Notes under the pieces: model-generated
Databases searched by the model: none
Seen by the model: only the letters and a program-made list of their open reading frames with translations
What the model was told of the DNA's origin: nothing
Translations under genes and position numbers: made by a program
Shown here: positions 32,730 to 40,901 of the stretch, one piece after another
Layout: every line of letters starts with the position of its first letter
How positions within the stretch are numbered: the stretch's first letter is position 1
Source: Blautia sp.
Lineage (GTDB): Bacteria; Bacillota; Clostridia; Lachnospirales; Lachnospiraceae
Assembly: GCA_017475035.1 (NCBI GenBank)
Contig: JAFVGK010000195.1
Location: 1 to 44,971 of the forward strand
Direction of reading: 5' to 3'
Length of the DNA: 44,971 nucleotides

Positions 32730-34100
32730 ATGAGAAAGAAAACATTAACCGCTCTTCTTAGCACCACGTTGATTTTTGCAGCTTCTTGCTCAGCCTTCGC
32801 GGAAGAAAACGTTACTGCCAAGACTGTCCATATGGGTGATAATGAGATTGAGGTAGAAGTTACGGATATCGGTATTTCCGGCTCCTTCACCTATTGGTCA
32901 GCCTTTACCGGGGATTCTGCCGTCTGGGAGCAGAAGCGTGTGGATGCCTTCAATGAAGCATACGCTGATCTTGGCATTTCCGTGGAGGTACAATATGTAC
33001 CGGACGGAGCCGGCATCAACAACGGAAAGCTTCTCTCAGCCATTGCCGGAGGAACCGCTCCGGATCTTTTGATTTCGGATAATCCTACATCCGCTTATCA
33101 GTACGCCGCAGAAGGATGCTTCGCATCCCTGGATGGTATTCTGGATGATATCGGTCTGGATGTTTCTTCCTTCTATGACGGCTGCAAGGATGTTATGTAC
33201 TATGACGACACCTGTTACCTGGTTCCGCAGGATACAAACGTCATCATGCTTTACTATCGCCCCGACATTGCCGCAGAATGCGGACTGGATCCCGAGACAC
33301 CGCCGACAAATCTGGAAGAGCTGGATGCGTGGGCAGATGCCATGACCGTACAGGCCGATGACGGTTCCTATTCCCGGTTTGGTCTGATTCCGTGGCTGGA
33401 TTCCGGTGATGACGCTTTTGTCCTGCCTTTCATCTTTGGCGCGGACCCCTACCTTCCGGAAGAAAACCGGATCGATCTTACCTCTGACCAGATGCTTGTT
33501 TATATGAACTGGATCCAGAGCTATGCCAGAAAATATGACCCGGAAAAAATCAATGCCTTTACCTCCGGTCTGGGCGGCATGTTCTCCCCTGATCATGCTT
33601 TCATGACAGGCAAGGCTGCCATGACCTTTACCGGAAACTGGTTTACCGAAGCCCTGCGTCAGTATGCGCCTGATGTGGAATACCGTGTGTGCCCGGTTCC
33701 CGTACCGGAAGGCGGCCGCGTAAAGAGCACTTCCTTCGGCTGTAATGTATTTGCGATCCCCGAAGGAACAGACAGTGAAAAAGCAGAGCTCGCGGCTCTC
33801 TTCATCAAATTCTGCGAGCAGGGCTCCGTAAATGAGGATAATTTCGCCCAGTGGCGTTCGATTCCTGTCATTGACGCGGCCTTCGACGAAGTCAGCCTGA
33901 CGAAAAACGGAGATGAGATCTATGCGCTGGAGCGTGAAATCGCCGCATCTCCCGAAAACGGCATCCCCGCGCTGTGCGCTGTTTCCGCTGAGCTCTCCTC
34001 CCAGTTCCAGAGCTTAAGAGAAACCTTGATCTACAATACCGATCTGGATCCGAAGGATGAGCTTCAGGCTCTGGAAGACCAGATGAACGCCATGCTCTAA
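32730..34100 (+). CDS. Extracellular sugar-binding protein of an ABC importer
   Basis: A 456-residue family-1 solute-binding protein. The N-terminus is a signal peptide that can be cut at SAFA; an AASC sequence could also serve as an imperfect lipobox. The mature protein has family features such as GSFTYWSAFTG, KLLSAIAGGTAPDLLISDN and GKAAMTFTGNWF. It captures a sugar or oligosaccharide and delivers it to the two permeases downstream. The start follows AAAGGAGG. An AraC-family gene is divergent. A hairpin after the stop probably limits expression of the permeases. Confidence 0.92.
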   Translation: MRKKTLTALLSTTLIFAASCSAFAEENVTAKTVHMGDNEIEVEVTDIGISGSFTYWSAFTGDSAVWEQKRVDAFNEAYADLGISVEVQYVPDGAGINNGKLLSAIAGGTAPDLLISDNPTSAYQYAAEGCFASLDGILDDIGLDVSSFYDGCKDVMYYDDTCYLVPQDTNVIMLYYRPDIAAECGLDPETPPTNLEELDAWADAMTVQADDGSYSRFGLIPWLDSGDDAFVLPFIFGADPYLPEENRIDLTSDQMLVYMNWIQSYARKYDPEKINAFTSGLGGMFSPDHAFMTGKAAMTFTGNWFTEALRQYAPDVEYRVCPVPVPEGGRVKSTSFGCNVFAIPEGTDSEKAELAALFIKFCEQGSVNEDNFAQWRSIPVIDAAFDEVSLTKNGDEIYALEREIAASPENGIPALCAVSAELSSQFQSLRETLIYNTDLDPKDELQALEDQMNAML

Positions 34101-34141
34101 TGATCGAAACGGTAGTGTCCGAAACAGATGAGACTGCCTTG

Positions 34142-34172
34142 GCTGCCCGGAGGCTTCCTTCGGGCAGCTTTT
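34142..34172 (+). terminator. Intra-operon terminator/attenuator hairpin
   Basis: GCTGCCCG and AGG pair with CCT and CGGGCAGC, followed by TTTT. It lies between the binding-protein gene and the permease genes, which fits the usual need for more binding protein than permease. Confidence 0.65.
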
Positions 34173-34200
34173 GTCTCGAATCCCTTCAAGGAGGTCATCC

Positions 34201-35052
34201 ATGAAAAAGAAAATCTCCGGTTACCGGCTGGCCTCATTTGGTAAGCTGGCTTTTTTGTATCTGCTTCTGCTGCTTTTTGCCATGGCTTTTATCCTCCCGT
34301 TTATTTTCCTGCTGACAGGCTCCTTTAAAACCTCCAGCGAGTTGTTCCATGTGCCTTTCCGCTGGCTTCCGGAGCATATTGCTCTGAATAATTATGAACA
34401 GGTATTTACCAAGATTCCCTTTGCACGGTATCTTCGCAATACACTGGTCATTGTCTTTTTCAATCTCGCCGGAGCCCTGATCTCCAATTCCCTGATCGGC
34501 TATGGCTTTGCGAGACTGCGCTGGCCGGGAAGGGACAAGGTTTTCATGATTGTCATCGCGACGATGATCCTGCCTTATCAGGTAACGCTCATTCCGCTGT
34601 ACATCATGTATACGAAATTTAAATGGGTCGGTACGTTCCTGCCATTGATTGTCCCGGGTTTTTTCGGCAACGCGTTTTTTATCTTTCTGATGCGTCAGTT
34701 CCTGATCGGCATTCCCCGGGAAATAACCGAATCAGCGAGAATAGATGGTGCCAGCGAATTCACAATCTTCTTAAAGCTGATTATGCCGATTTCCAAACCG
34801 GTTCTGGCTACGGTTGCCATCATGTCCTTCATGAATTCCTGGAAGGACTTTTTAGGGCCGCTGGTATTTCTCGGAAGCGACAAGCTCTATACCCTGTCGC
34901 TTGCTGCTTCCATGCTGCGTTCAAACCTGAACCCCAACTGGGAGCTGCTTTTAGCGCTTGGCGTAGTCATGGTGCTTCCGGTACTGATTCTGTTCTTTGT
35001 ACTGCAGAAATACTTCATTCAGGGTATTACGATGAGCGGTATTAAAGGATAA
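34201..35052 (+). CDS. Sugar ABC permease, MalG/UgpE type
   Basis: A 283-residue inner-membrane protein with six predicted helices. The EAA loop that contacts the ATPase is EITESARIDGASEFTIFLKL followed by PISKP, matching the CUT1 family. The start follows AAGGAGG. It comes before the MalF-type permease, with a 14-nt gap. No ATPase gene is in the cluster, as in many Firmicutes that use one shared MsmX/MsmK-type ATPase encoded elsewhere. Confidence 0.93.
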   Translation: MKKKISGYRLASFGKLAFLYLLLLLFAMAFILPFIFLLTGSFKTSSELFHVPFRWLPEHIALNNYEQVFTKIPFARYLRNTLVIVFFNLAGALISNSLIGYGFARLRWPGRDKVFMIVIATMILPYQVTLIPLYIMYTKFKWVGTFLPLIVPGFFGNAFFIFLMRQFLIGIPREITESARIDGASEFTIFLKLIMPISKPVLATVAIMSFMNSWKDFLGPLVFLGSDKLYTLSLAASMLRSNLNPNWELLLALGVVMVLPVLILFFVLQKYFIQGITMSGIKG

Positions 35053-35066
35053 GGAAGGAGGAAGCC

Positions 35067-35993
35067 ATGGCGTCAAAAAAGAAGAAAAAAGGATTCCTTA
35101 GCGAATATACCGGATCCCGGATGAGAAGAAATGAAGCCCGGAACGGATTTCTCTTCGTTCTTCCCTGGATCATCGGTTTTTTCGTTTTCACCCTGTATCC
35201 CATCATCAGCTCCGCATACTATTCTTTATGCAATTACAAAGTGGTGGGAAAGCCTAAGTTTATCGGCCTTGCAAATTATCAGAATCTGTTTCACGACCGT
35301 ATCTTTATACAGGCCTGTCAGAATACCGTCTATATGATCCTGATCGGAGTGCCGGTCACCACCTTTGTGGCGATCGCCGTTTCTATCATACTGAACAACA
35401 AAAAGCTGCGGGGAACAAGCTGGATGAGGGTTGTCTTCTTCATCCCGACCCTGGTTCCTACCGTCGTTGGCTGTCTTCTCTGGATCTGGGTCATGCAGCC
35501 GGAATCCGGGCTGGTGAATACTTTTTTAGGTTATCTGGGCATCAAGGGCCCCGGATGGCTTTCCAGTCCCACCTGGGCTAAACCCGCCTTTATCCTGATG
35601 ATGATCTGGACCTGCGGAAACGCCATAATTATTTATCTGGCAGGCCTGCAGGATATATCACCCACGCTCTATGACGCGGCGGAGGTAGACGGAGCAGGTT
35701 TTTTCCAGCAGGCCATCCACATCTCGGTTCCTTTGCTTCGTCCGACCATCCTTTACAATATGGTTACACTGATCATCGGAGTTTTCCAATGGTTTACCGA
35801 GCCTTACATCATGACAGAGGGCGGTCCCAGCAACGCAACCATGTTCTATTCCTTATACCTTTACAAGAATGCTTTCTCCTATTTTAAAATGGGATATGCT
35901 TCCGCACAGGCCTGGATCATGCTGCTGGTTGCCATGGTGATCATTATCATCATGTTTAAGCTGTTCCGGTTCGGTGAAACGGAAATGAGCTGA
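35067..35993 (+). CDS. Sugar ABC permease, MalF/UgpA type
   Basis: A 308-residue membrane protein with six predicted helices and the EAA loop LYDAAEVDGAGFFQQAIHIS followed by VPLLRP. It pairs with the upstream permease to form the membrane channel. The basic N-terminus (ASKKKKKGFL) is cytoplasmic. The start follows AAGGAGG. A leader-element copy separates it from the TIM-barrel gene, which lies 110 nt downstream on the same strand and without a clear terminator, so transport and catabolism are probably one operon. Confidence 0.93.
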   Translation: MASKKKKKGFLSEYTGSRMRRNEARNGFLFVLPWIIGFFVFTLYPIISSAYYSLCNYKVVGKPKFIGLANYQNLFHDRIFIQACQNTVYMILIGVPVTTFVAIAVSIILNNKKLRGTSWMRVVFFIPTLVPTVVGCLLWIWVMQPESGLVNTFLGYLGIKGPGWLSSPTWAKPAFILMMIWTCGNAIIIYLAGLQDISPTLYDAAEVDGAGFFQQAIHISVPLLRPTILYNMVTLIIGVFQWFTEPYIMTEGGPSNATMFYSLYLYKNAFSYFKMGYASAQAWIMLLVAMVIIIIMFKLFRFGETEMS

Positions 35994-36098
35994 CAGGAGA
36001 CGATTCTGTCTTCGGCATACAGCTGTCAAAGCAGCAAAATCGTTATCCGAAGACATTGGGTCGACATACAAAACTGTGTTCAGGGAGTAGTAGGAGGA
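35994..36098 (+). repeat. Leader element copy 5 (TIM-barrel gene)
   Basis: A full copy. GATTCTG (36002) pairs with CAAAATC (36035) and TCTTCGG (36009) pairs with CCGAAGA (36047), an interleaved order. It ends in AGGAGG, the ribosome binding site. Confidence 0.88.
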
Positions 36099-36103
36099 TA
36101 ACT

Positions 36104-36940
36104 ATGCGAATTGGTTTATCATCACCGTTGTCCCACGAGACGCCGGAGGAATGGGCTGCACAGATGAGCCGGCTGGGCTGCCGGAGCATTGTCTTTCCTG
36201 CAGATTATACACAGCCGGATCATATTATCTCCGATTATGTGGACGCGGCAAAAAAATACGATCTGCTGATCGCTGAGGTCGGCATCTGGAAAAATGTTTT
36301 TGCCCGGGATCCGGCGGAATGCGAAGAAGCGCGCCAGAGAGCCCTCGGACAGCTTCGGCTTGCGGATGAGATCGGCGCGAAATGCTGTGTCAATGTTGCC
36401 GGAACAAAAGGCGGGCCCATCTGGGACGGCGGCTATGCCATAAATTTTACCAGGGAAAGCTGGGATGACATTGTTGCCTATACCCGGGATCTGTTGGATA
36501 CGGTGCGTCCCAGACGTACAGAATACAGTGTGGAGCCCATGCCCTGGATGTACCCCACGGGTCCCGATGAATGTCTGAAGCTGCTGCAGGACGTAGACAG
36601 GCCGGGGTTCGGGATCCATCTGGATATCGTCAACATGGTCAACTGTCCGCAGCGGTATTTCTTCCTGGATGACTTTCTTGACGAATGCTTCGAAAAGCTG
36701 GACGGGAAAATCTGCAGCTGCCACCTGAAGGATATCCGCCTTACTCAGGAGCTGACCTTCCAGCTCGAAGAAACCTTCTGCGGGAACGGAATCCTGAACA
36801 TAGAAAAATATATGAAGCTGATTCATCAGCAGGATCCGGAAATGCCCGTGATCATCGAACATCTGACCACTGATGAAGAGTACCGCATGAGCCTGGCTTA
36901 TGTCCAGAAGCTTTTGGAGAAAGCAGGCATTCCTTTCTGA
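36104..36940 (+). CDS. Sugar phosphate isomerase/epimerase-like TIM-barrel protein
   Basis: A 278-residue xylose-isomerase-like TIM barrel (AP endonuclease 2 superfamily). The four metal ligands of the family are recognisable: Glu144 (SVEPM), Asp174 (HLDIVN), His207 (CHLKDIR) and Glu252 (IIEHL). Members isomerise or epimerise sugars, keto-inositols or dehydro-sugars, or dehydrate dehydroshikimate. The start follows AGGAGG at the end of a leader element. It sits between a sugar importer and two VOC genes, so it probably acts on the imported sugar or its oxidised form; the exact reaction is not known. Confidence 0.87.
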   Translation: MRIGLSSPLSHETPEEWAAQMSRLGCRSIVFPADYTQPDHIISDYVDAAKKYDLLIAEVGIWKNVFARDPAECEEARQRALGQLRLADEIGAKCCVNVAGTKGGPIWDGGYAINFTRESWDDIVAYTRDLLDTVRPRRTEYSVEPMPWMYPTGPDECLKLLQDVDRPGFGIHLDIVNMVNCPQRYFFLDDFLDECFEKLDGKICSCHLKDIRLTQELTFQLEETFCGNGILNIEKYMKLIHQQDPEMPVIIEHLTTDEEYRMSLAYVQKLLEKAGIPF

Positions 36941-36965
36941 AACCTGTCAGGAATTACGGGTACAC

Positions 36966-37075
36966 AATTTTGCCGAAGGAGCACAATCGTCATCCGATGA
37001 CATTGAGTCAATGTACAAAGCTTCATTATGGGAGATATATTTTGTCAACGGACAAAACTTCGTTATGAATTGGAG
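36966..37075 (+). repeat. Leader element copy 6 (first VOC gene), with partial second copy
   Basis: CAATCGTCATCCGATGACAT, TGAGTCAATGTACAAAGC, TTCATTATGGGAGA, then a shortened repeat (ATTTTGTCAACGGACAAAAC, TTCGTTATG) leading to TTGGAGG. GTCATC/GATGAC form a local hairpin. Confidence 0.8.
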
Positions 37076-37086
37076 GAAAAAACAGA

Positions 37087-37590
37087 ATGTCTTTAGGAAC
37101 AAAAAGGGTTGTCCATATTTCTTTTGTGGTAAGGGACATTAAAGCCGTGATGGCAGCCTGGAGAGAACTGCTTGGACTGGAAGCGGATCCCAGAATATGG
37201 AACATACCCGGACCGGAAACCGCCCCGACCTTTACAGAAGGGAATCCGGAGCTGTACCATGACTGCCTGATCAGCGTCATCGAATTGGATAATCTTGTTT
37301 TAGAGGTTGTTCAGCCGGGTCCGGAGCCCAGTCCGTGGAAAACGTTTCTGGAGAAGCACGGAGAGGGGTTGATGCATCTTGCCTTCCTTGTCCCGGATGA
37401 GGAAGAAGCTGTCCGGTCCATTGCTTCTGCAACAGGAAAAGAAAATTTTTATCACATCGGTTATTATCCGGAACAATATTATTCGTTCTATGATACATAC
37501 GAAACCTTAAAAACAGAGCTGAATATCAAAGTCAACAAAGATAACAGGGAACTGATCAGCAATGTTCTGAAAAGCCTGAATCAGAAATAA
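37087..37590 (+). CDS. VOC-family metalloenzyme (first of pair)
   Basis: A 167-residue vicinal-oxygen-chelate protein of the glyoxalase / methylmalonyl-CoA epimerase / dioxygenase superfamily. It shows two beta-alpha-beta-beta-beta modules with likely metal ligands His10 (VVHISFVV), Glu73 (LVLEVVQPG) and His97 (LMHLAFLV). The C-terminus contains a KTELNIKVN strand that could carry the fourth ligand. The start follows TTGGAGG. A leader element with a partial extra copy precedes it. It is co-directional with the TIM-barrel gene and the second VOC gene. Confidence 0.85.
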   Translation: MSLGTKRVVHISFVVRDIKAVMAAWRELLGLEADPRIWNIPGPETAPTFTEGNPELYHDCLISVIELDNLVLEVVQPGPEPSPWKTFLEKHGEGLMHLAFLVPDEEEAVRSIASATGKENFYHIGYYPEQYYSFYDTYETLKTELNIKVNKDNRELISNVLKSLNQK

Positions 37591-37612
37591 GAAAACGGAG
37601 GAATGTAAATAT

Positions 37613-38089
37613 ATGAGTCTGAGAGGAATTTTGAGTCACGCGAAATTTGCCCAGGTAGGATTTGTCGTGAATGATATTGACACAGTGAAGGAAAGATTCG
37701 CAGCCCTGTTTGACGTTGCCGAGCCTTCCGCTGACATCTGTGGGGAATATAAGGTTATGCAGACGAAGGTTTTTGGGGAACCTGCACCGGAGGCAAACTG
37801 CCGGCTGGCGTTTTTTGATCTCACGCCCGGAGTCCAGCTGGAGCTCATCGAGCCGAATGAAGCTCCTTCCGTATGGAGAGATCATCTGAATCAGTATGGG
37901 GACGGAATTCATCATATTGCCTTCCAGGTAGAAACAGGCACCAGTGACCAGGTCATTGAACAGCTGATCCAGGAATTTGACGCCGTAGTGGAGCAAAGAG
38001 GAATCTACGGAGACGGAAGCGGGCAGTATATTTATCTTTCGCTGCAGAAACAGCTGAAGTGCAGGATTGAACTGCTGGAAAGCTTCTAA
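37613..38089 (+). CDS. VOC-family protein (second of pair)
   Basis: A 158-residue VOC protein, distantly similar to its neighbour: FAQVGFVVNDIDTV, VQLELIEPNEAPSVW, GIHHIAFQVE, and C-terminal CRIELLESF. Where the first VOC protein has a metal His it has Gln14; Glu77, His101 and a C-terminal Glu remain. Gln is a known metal ligand in some family members (for example methylmalonyl-CoA epimerase at another site), so it may be active or may be a partner subunit. It starts 22 nt after the first VOC gene (ribosome binding site GGAGG) and ends at a terminator, closing the operon. Confidence 0.85.
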   Translation: MSLRGILSHAKFAQVGFVVNDIDTVKERFAALFDVAEPSADICGEYKVMQTKVFGEPAPEANCRLAFFDLTPGVQLELIEPNEAPSVWRDHLNQYGDGIHHIAFQVETGTSDQVIEQLIQEFDAVVEQRGIYGDGSGQYIYLSLQKQLKCRIELLESF

Positions 38090-38138
38090 GCCGATCGGAC
38101 GGCAACAGTTTATAAACAGAAACAGAACAGATTATAAA

Positions 38139-38213
38139 GAACGGTTTCTTATGGTTTAAGCAAAACGCACATGAAAATGGCGTGTTTTGTAAACACATAA
38201 GAAACCGTTTTTT
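38139..38213 (+). terminator. Terminator of the sugar/VOC operon
   Basis: AACGGTTTCTTATG pairs with CATAAGAAACCGTT, enclosing an inner AAAACGC/GCGTGTTTT pairing, followed by TTTT. Confidence 0.8.
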
Positions 38214-38214
38214 C

Positions 38215-38243
38215 TTGACCTGACTGATCAACAAAGGTACAAT
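38215..38243 (+). promoter_or_regulatory. Sigma-A promoter of the radical SAM gene
   Basis: TTGACC, 17 bp, TACAAT. The expected transcription start near 38250 excludes the upstream ATG at 38251 as a normal start. Confidence 0.7.
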
Positions 38244-38277
38244 AAACTCAATGCTTACATTTGGGAGTCTTTTGCTT

Positions 38278-40056
38278 ATGAAAATACTTCTTGCAGCTGT
38301 CAACGCAAAATATATCCATACCTGTCCCGCGATCTACAGCCTGCGGGCGTATGCTCTGGCTAACTGCCGGCCCTGCCCGGAAATCTGTCTTGCGGAATAT
38401 ACCATAAATGACCGGTATGAGGATGTCCTGGCCGGAATCCTTGGCACAAAGGCAAATGTCATCGCTTTTTCCACCTATATCTGGAATATCTCTGTCATTT
38501 ACCGGCTGAGCCGGGATATCCGCAAGGTCAGGGGAAAGCAGGTGCAAATCTGGGCCGGCGGGCCGGAGGCTTCTTATACGGCAGCAGATTTCCTGAGAAA
38601 AGCCTCTGCCGACCTGGTCATGCTCGGGGAAGGAGAAGTCACCTTTTCCCGTCTGGCGCAGCAGGCCATGCTTTCTGAGGGAAAGCCGGATGATCGTGCC
38701 GGTTTTGATCAGATCCCGGGAATCGCGTATTTCAGATCCGCATCCTGCGGCAGTCTTTTTTCACAGCAAAATCTGAAGAACCGGCAGATCCGGAGTACGA
38801 AGGTCCATCATCCCTGCTTCCCGGATTCAGGCAATGATTTCCTCCATTCTGAAGCATCAGAAAAAGATTTTGCTGCGGATACATCTGAAGAGTTCATAGA
38901 AACAGGGTTTGCCCCTCCGGTGGATCTTTCGGAGCTTCCATTTCTGTATCAGGATCTTTCTGCTTTTACCAACCGGATCCTGTATTATGAATCCAGCCGG
39001 GGCTGTCCTTTTTCCTGCACTTACTGTCTCTCCGGGAAAGAACACGGCGTACGTTATCGGGATTTGAGTCTTGTACGGAAGGAGCTTCAGTTCTTCCTTG
39101 ACCGGAAGGTAAAACAGGTGAAGTTTGTTGACCGCACCTTCAATGCAGACCCGGAGCGTGCCCTTGCCATATGGCGTTATATAAAAGATCATGACAACGG
39201 CATCACAAATTTCCATTTTGAGATTGAGGCAGACCGGATGACGCCGGAAGAATTCCGTTTACTGGAAGGATTTCGTCCCGGTCTGATCCAGATGGAGATC
39301 GGCGTGCAGTCTGCCAATCCCATGACCTTAAAAAGCGTGCACCGAAACACCAGCCTGGACGCAGTTGAGCGGATGATGAAGATACTGGTACCGCCACAGA
39401 ATATCAACCTGCACCTGGATCTGATTGCAGGACTTCCATGGGAGGATCCGGAAAGCTTTCGTCATTCCTTCCAGAAAGTCTACGAAATGCGCCCTCACCA
39501 GTTTCAGCTTGGCTTTTTAAAGCTCCTGCCCGGTACCGAATTATATGAGCGCCGGGAGGAATACGGCCTCATTTGCTCAGATACCGCGCCTTATGAAGTG
39601 CTTCAGACAAAATGGCTCTCCTTTGAGGAGCTCGCCCTTCTTCACCGGATCAGTGACCGCATAGAAGAATTTCTCAATTCACAGGGGTTTCGCAGAAGCC
39701 TGCCCCTGGCAGAGAGTTTATTTCCGGATGCGTTCGCTTTGTTTCATGCCCTTGCGGATTATTACCGGGAAAAGGGATATGAGACAAACCGTCCTTCCAT
39801 CCAGAAACGCTATCTTCTGTTTACGGAATTCATCCTTCAGACTTTCGAACAACGCCCTGAGCTTTCTGAAAAGGATAAGAAACGCATCCTGGAAACGATC
39901 CGGCTCGACCAGGCTCTCCACGTTCATCCCAGCCGCAAAATGAAGGCAGAGCTTGTCCTGGAGCCTGACGGTCGTCCGGCACGGTATCAGATTGATTATC
40001 TCTGCTGCTCTCCTGTAAACGGAGAAGCTTCTTTTACGGAAGCCGCGGAAAACTGA
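38278..40056 (+). CDS. B12-binding domain radical SAM protein
   Basis: A 592-residue protein. Residues about 1-145 are a B12-binding Rossmann-like domain (MKILLAAVNAKYIHTCPAIY, GGPEASYTAADFL). The radical SAM core has the Cys-x3-Cys-x2-Cys cluster site Cys243, Cys247, Cys250 (GCPFSCTYC). A C-terminal extension matches the DUF4080 type. Members of this class often methylate unactivated carbons or modify cofactors; the substrate here is unknown. The start at 38278 follows GGGAG and agrees with the promoter at 38215. It is followed 44 nt later by the PrsW-like gene. Confidence 0.9.
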   Translation: MKILLAAVNAKYIHTCPAIYSLRAYALANCRPCPEICLAEYTINDRYEDVLAGILGTKANVIAFSTYIWNISVIYRLSRDIRKVRGKQVQIWAGGPEASYTAADFLRKASADLVMLGEGEVTFSRLAQQAMLSEGKPDDRAGFDQIPGIAYFRSASCGSLFSQQNLKNRQIRSTKVHHPCFPDSGNDFLHSEASEKDFAADTSEEFIETGFAPPVDLSELPFLYQDLSAFTNRILYYESSRGCPFSCTYCLSGKEHGVRYRDLSLVRKELQFFLDRKVKQVKFVDRTFNADPERALAIWRYIKDHDNGITNFHFEIEADRMTPEEFRLLEGFRPGLIQMEIGVQSANPMTLKSVHRNTSLDAVERMMKILVPPQNINLHLDLIAGLPWEDPESFRHSFQKVYEMRPHQFQLGFLKLLPGTELYERREEYGLICSDTAPYEVLQTKWLSFEELALLHRISDRIEEFLNSQGFRRSLPLAESLFPDAFALFHALADYYREKGYETNRPSIQKRYLLFTEFILQTFEQRPELSEKDKKRILETIRLDQALHVHPSRKMKAELVLEPDGRPARYQIDYLCCSPVNGEASFTEAAEN

Positions 40057-40100
40057 CACGATTGCATATGTCTGTGGACAGACATGATAAGGAGTAAAAA

Positions 40101-40817
40101 ATGTTCTATTATCTCTTCCCCTCATTACTGACTTATAATTTTGTTCTTCTGGCTGCCGCTGTCATTCCGGCAATCTTTTTGATGGTAAAGGTTTATCGCT
40201 CTGACCGGCTCGAAAAAGAAAGCACTTATATGTTATGGGACATGGTCAAAGCCGGTATCTTCTCGTCTCTGATTGCCCTTGTATTGGAACGCGTCTTCGG
40301 CACGCTGCTGGATCTTACCGTTACGGGCAAGGGACTGTATGATGTCCTGCTCTATTTCGGCGTTGTGGCTTTATCGGAGGAAGGCGCAAAATATTTCATG
40401 CTGAGGAGAAAATCCTGGAACTCTGAGGAATTCGACTGTCAGTATGACGGCGTGGTATACGCCGTGTTTGTTTCATTGGGCTTCGCGCTTTGGGAAAATA
40501 TCAGCTATGTCATGCATTATGGTTTCGCCACCGCCGTCGTCCGTGCGGTTACGGCGATTCCGGGGCACACCAGCTTCGGCGTTTTCATGGGTGTATTTTA
40601 CGGTATTGCGCGAAAATACCAGAACCGGTATGAAGCAGGAAAATCCAGATGGTTCCGATTCCTTGCCGTTTTAGTTCCTGTGTTCTTACATGGATCTTAT
40701 GATTATATTGCAAGTACGGAAATAGGAACCGTCTATTTCATCGGATTTATTGTTCTTTTATTTATCGTGTCCTATTTTCTTGTCGTCCAAAGCTCAAGAA
40801 GAGACAGATATATTTAA
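40101..40817 (+). CDS. PrsW-family intramembrane protease
   Basis: A 238-residue membrane protein with about seven hydrophobic segments. The PrsW signatures are present: ALSEEGAKYF (paired Glu), GFALWENISYV, and PGHTSFGVFMGV with HGSYDY further on. In Bacillus subtilis PrsW makes the first cut in anti-sigma factor RsiW. No sigma/anti-sigma pair is adjacent. The start follows AAGGAG; a small perfect hairpin (ATGTCTG/CAGACAT) lies just before it. It may be cotranscribed with the radical SAM gene. Confidence 0.87.
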   Translation: MFYYLFPSLLTYNFVLLAAAVIPAIFLMVKVYRSDRLEKESTYMLWDMVKAGIFSSLIALVLERVFGTLLDLTVTGKGLYDVLLYFGVVALSEEGAKYFMLRRKSWNSEEFDCQYDGVVYAVFVSLGFALWENISYVMHYGFATAVVRAVTAIPGHTSFGVFMGVFYGIARKYQNRYEAGKSRWFRFLAVLVPVFLHGSYDYIASTEIGTVYFIGFIVLLFIVSYFLVVQSSRRDRYI

Positions 40818-40832
40818 ACAGGCAGAGGGACA

Positions 40833-40857
40833 GAAAAACAGGAGATGATTCTCCTGT
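40833..40857 (-). terminator. Terminator after the TIR-NB-ARC gene
   Basis: ACAGGAGA, TGAT, TCTCCTGT; on the minus strand it is followed by TTTTT. It lies 45 nt past the stop. Confidence 0.8.
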
Positions 40858-40901
40858 CTTCCTGCCCCTTTCGTTTACCATACAGCGCAGATGATATTCA
40901 T

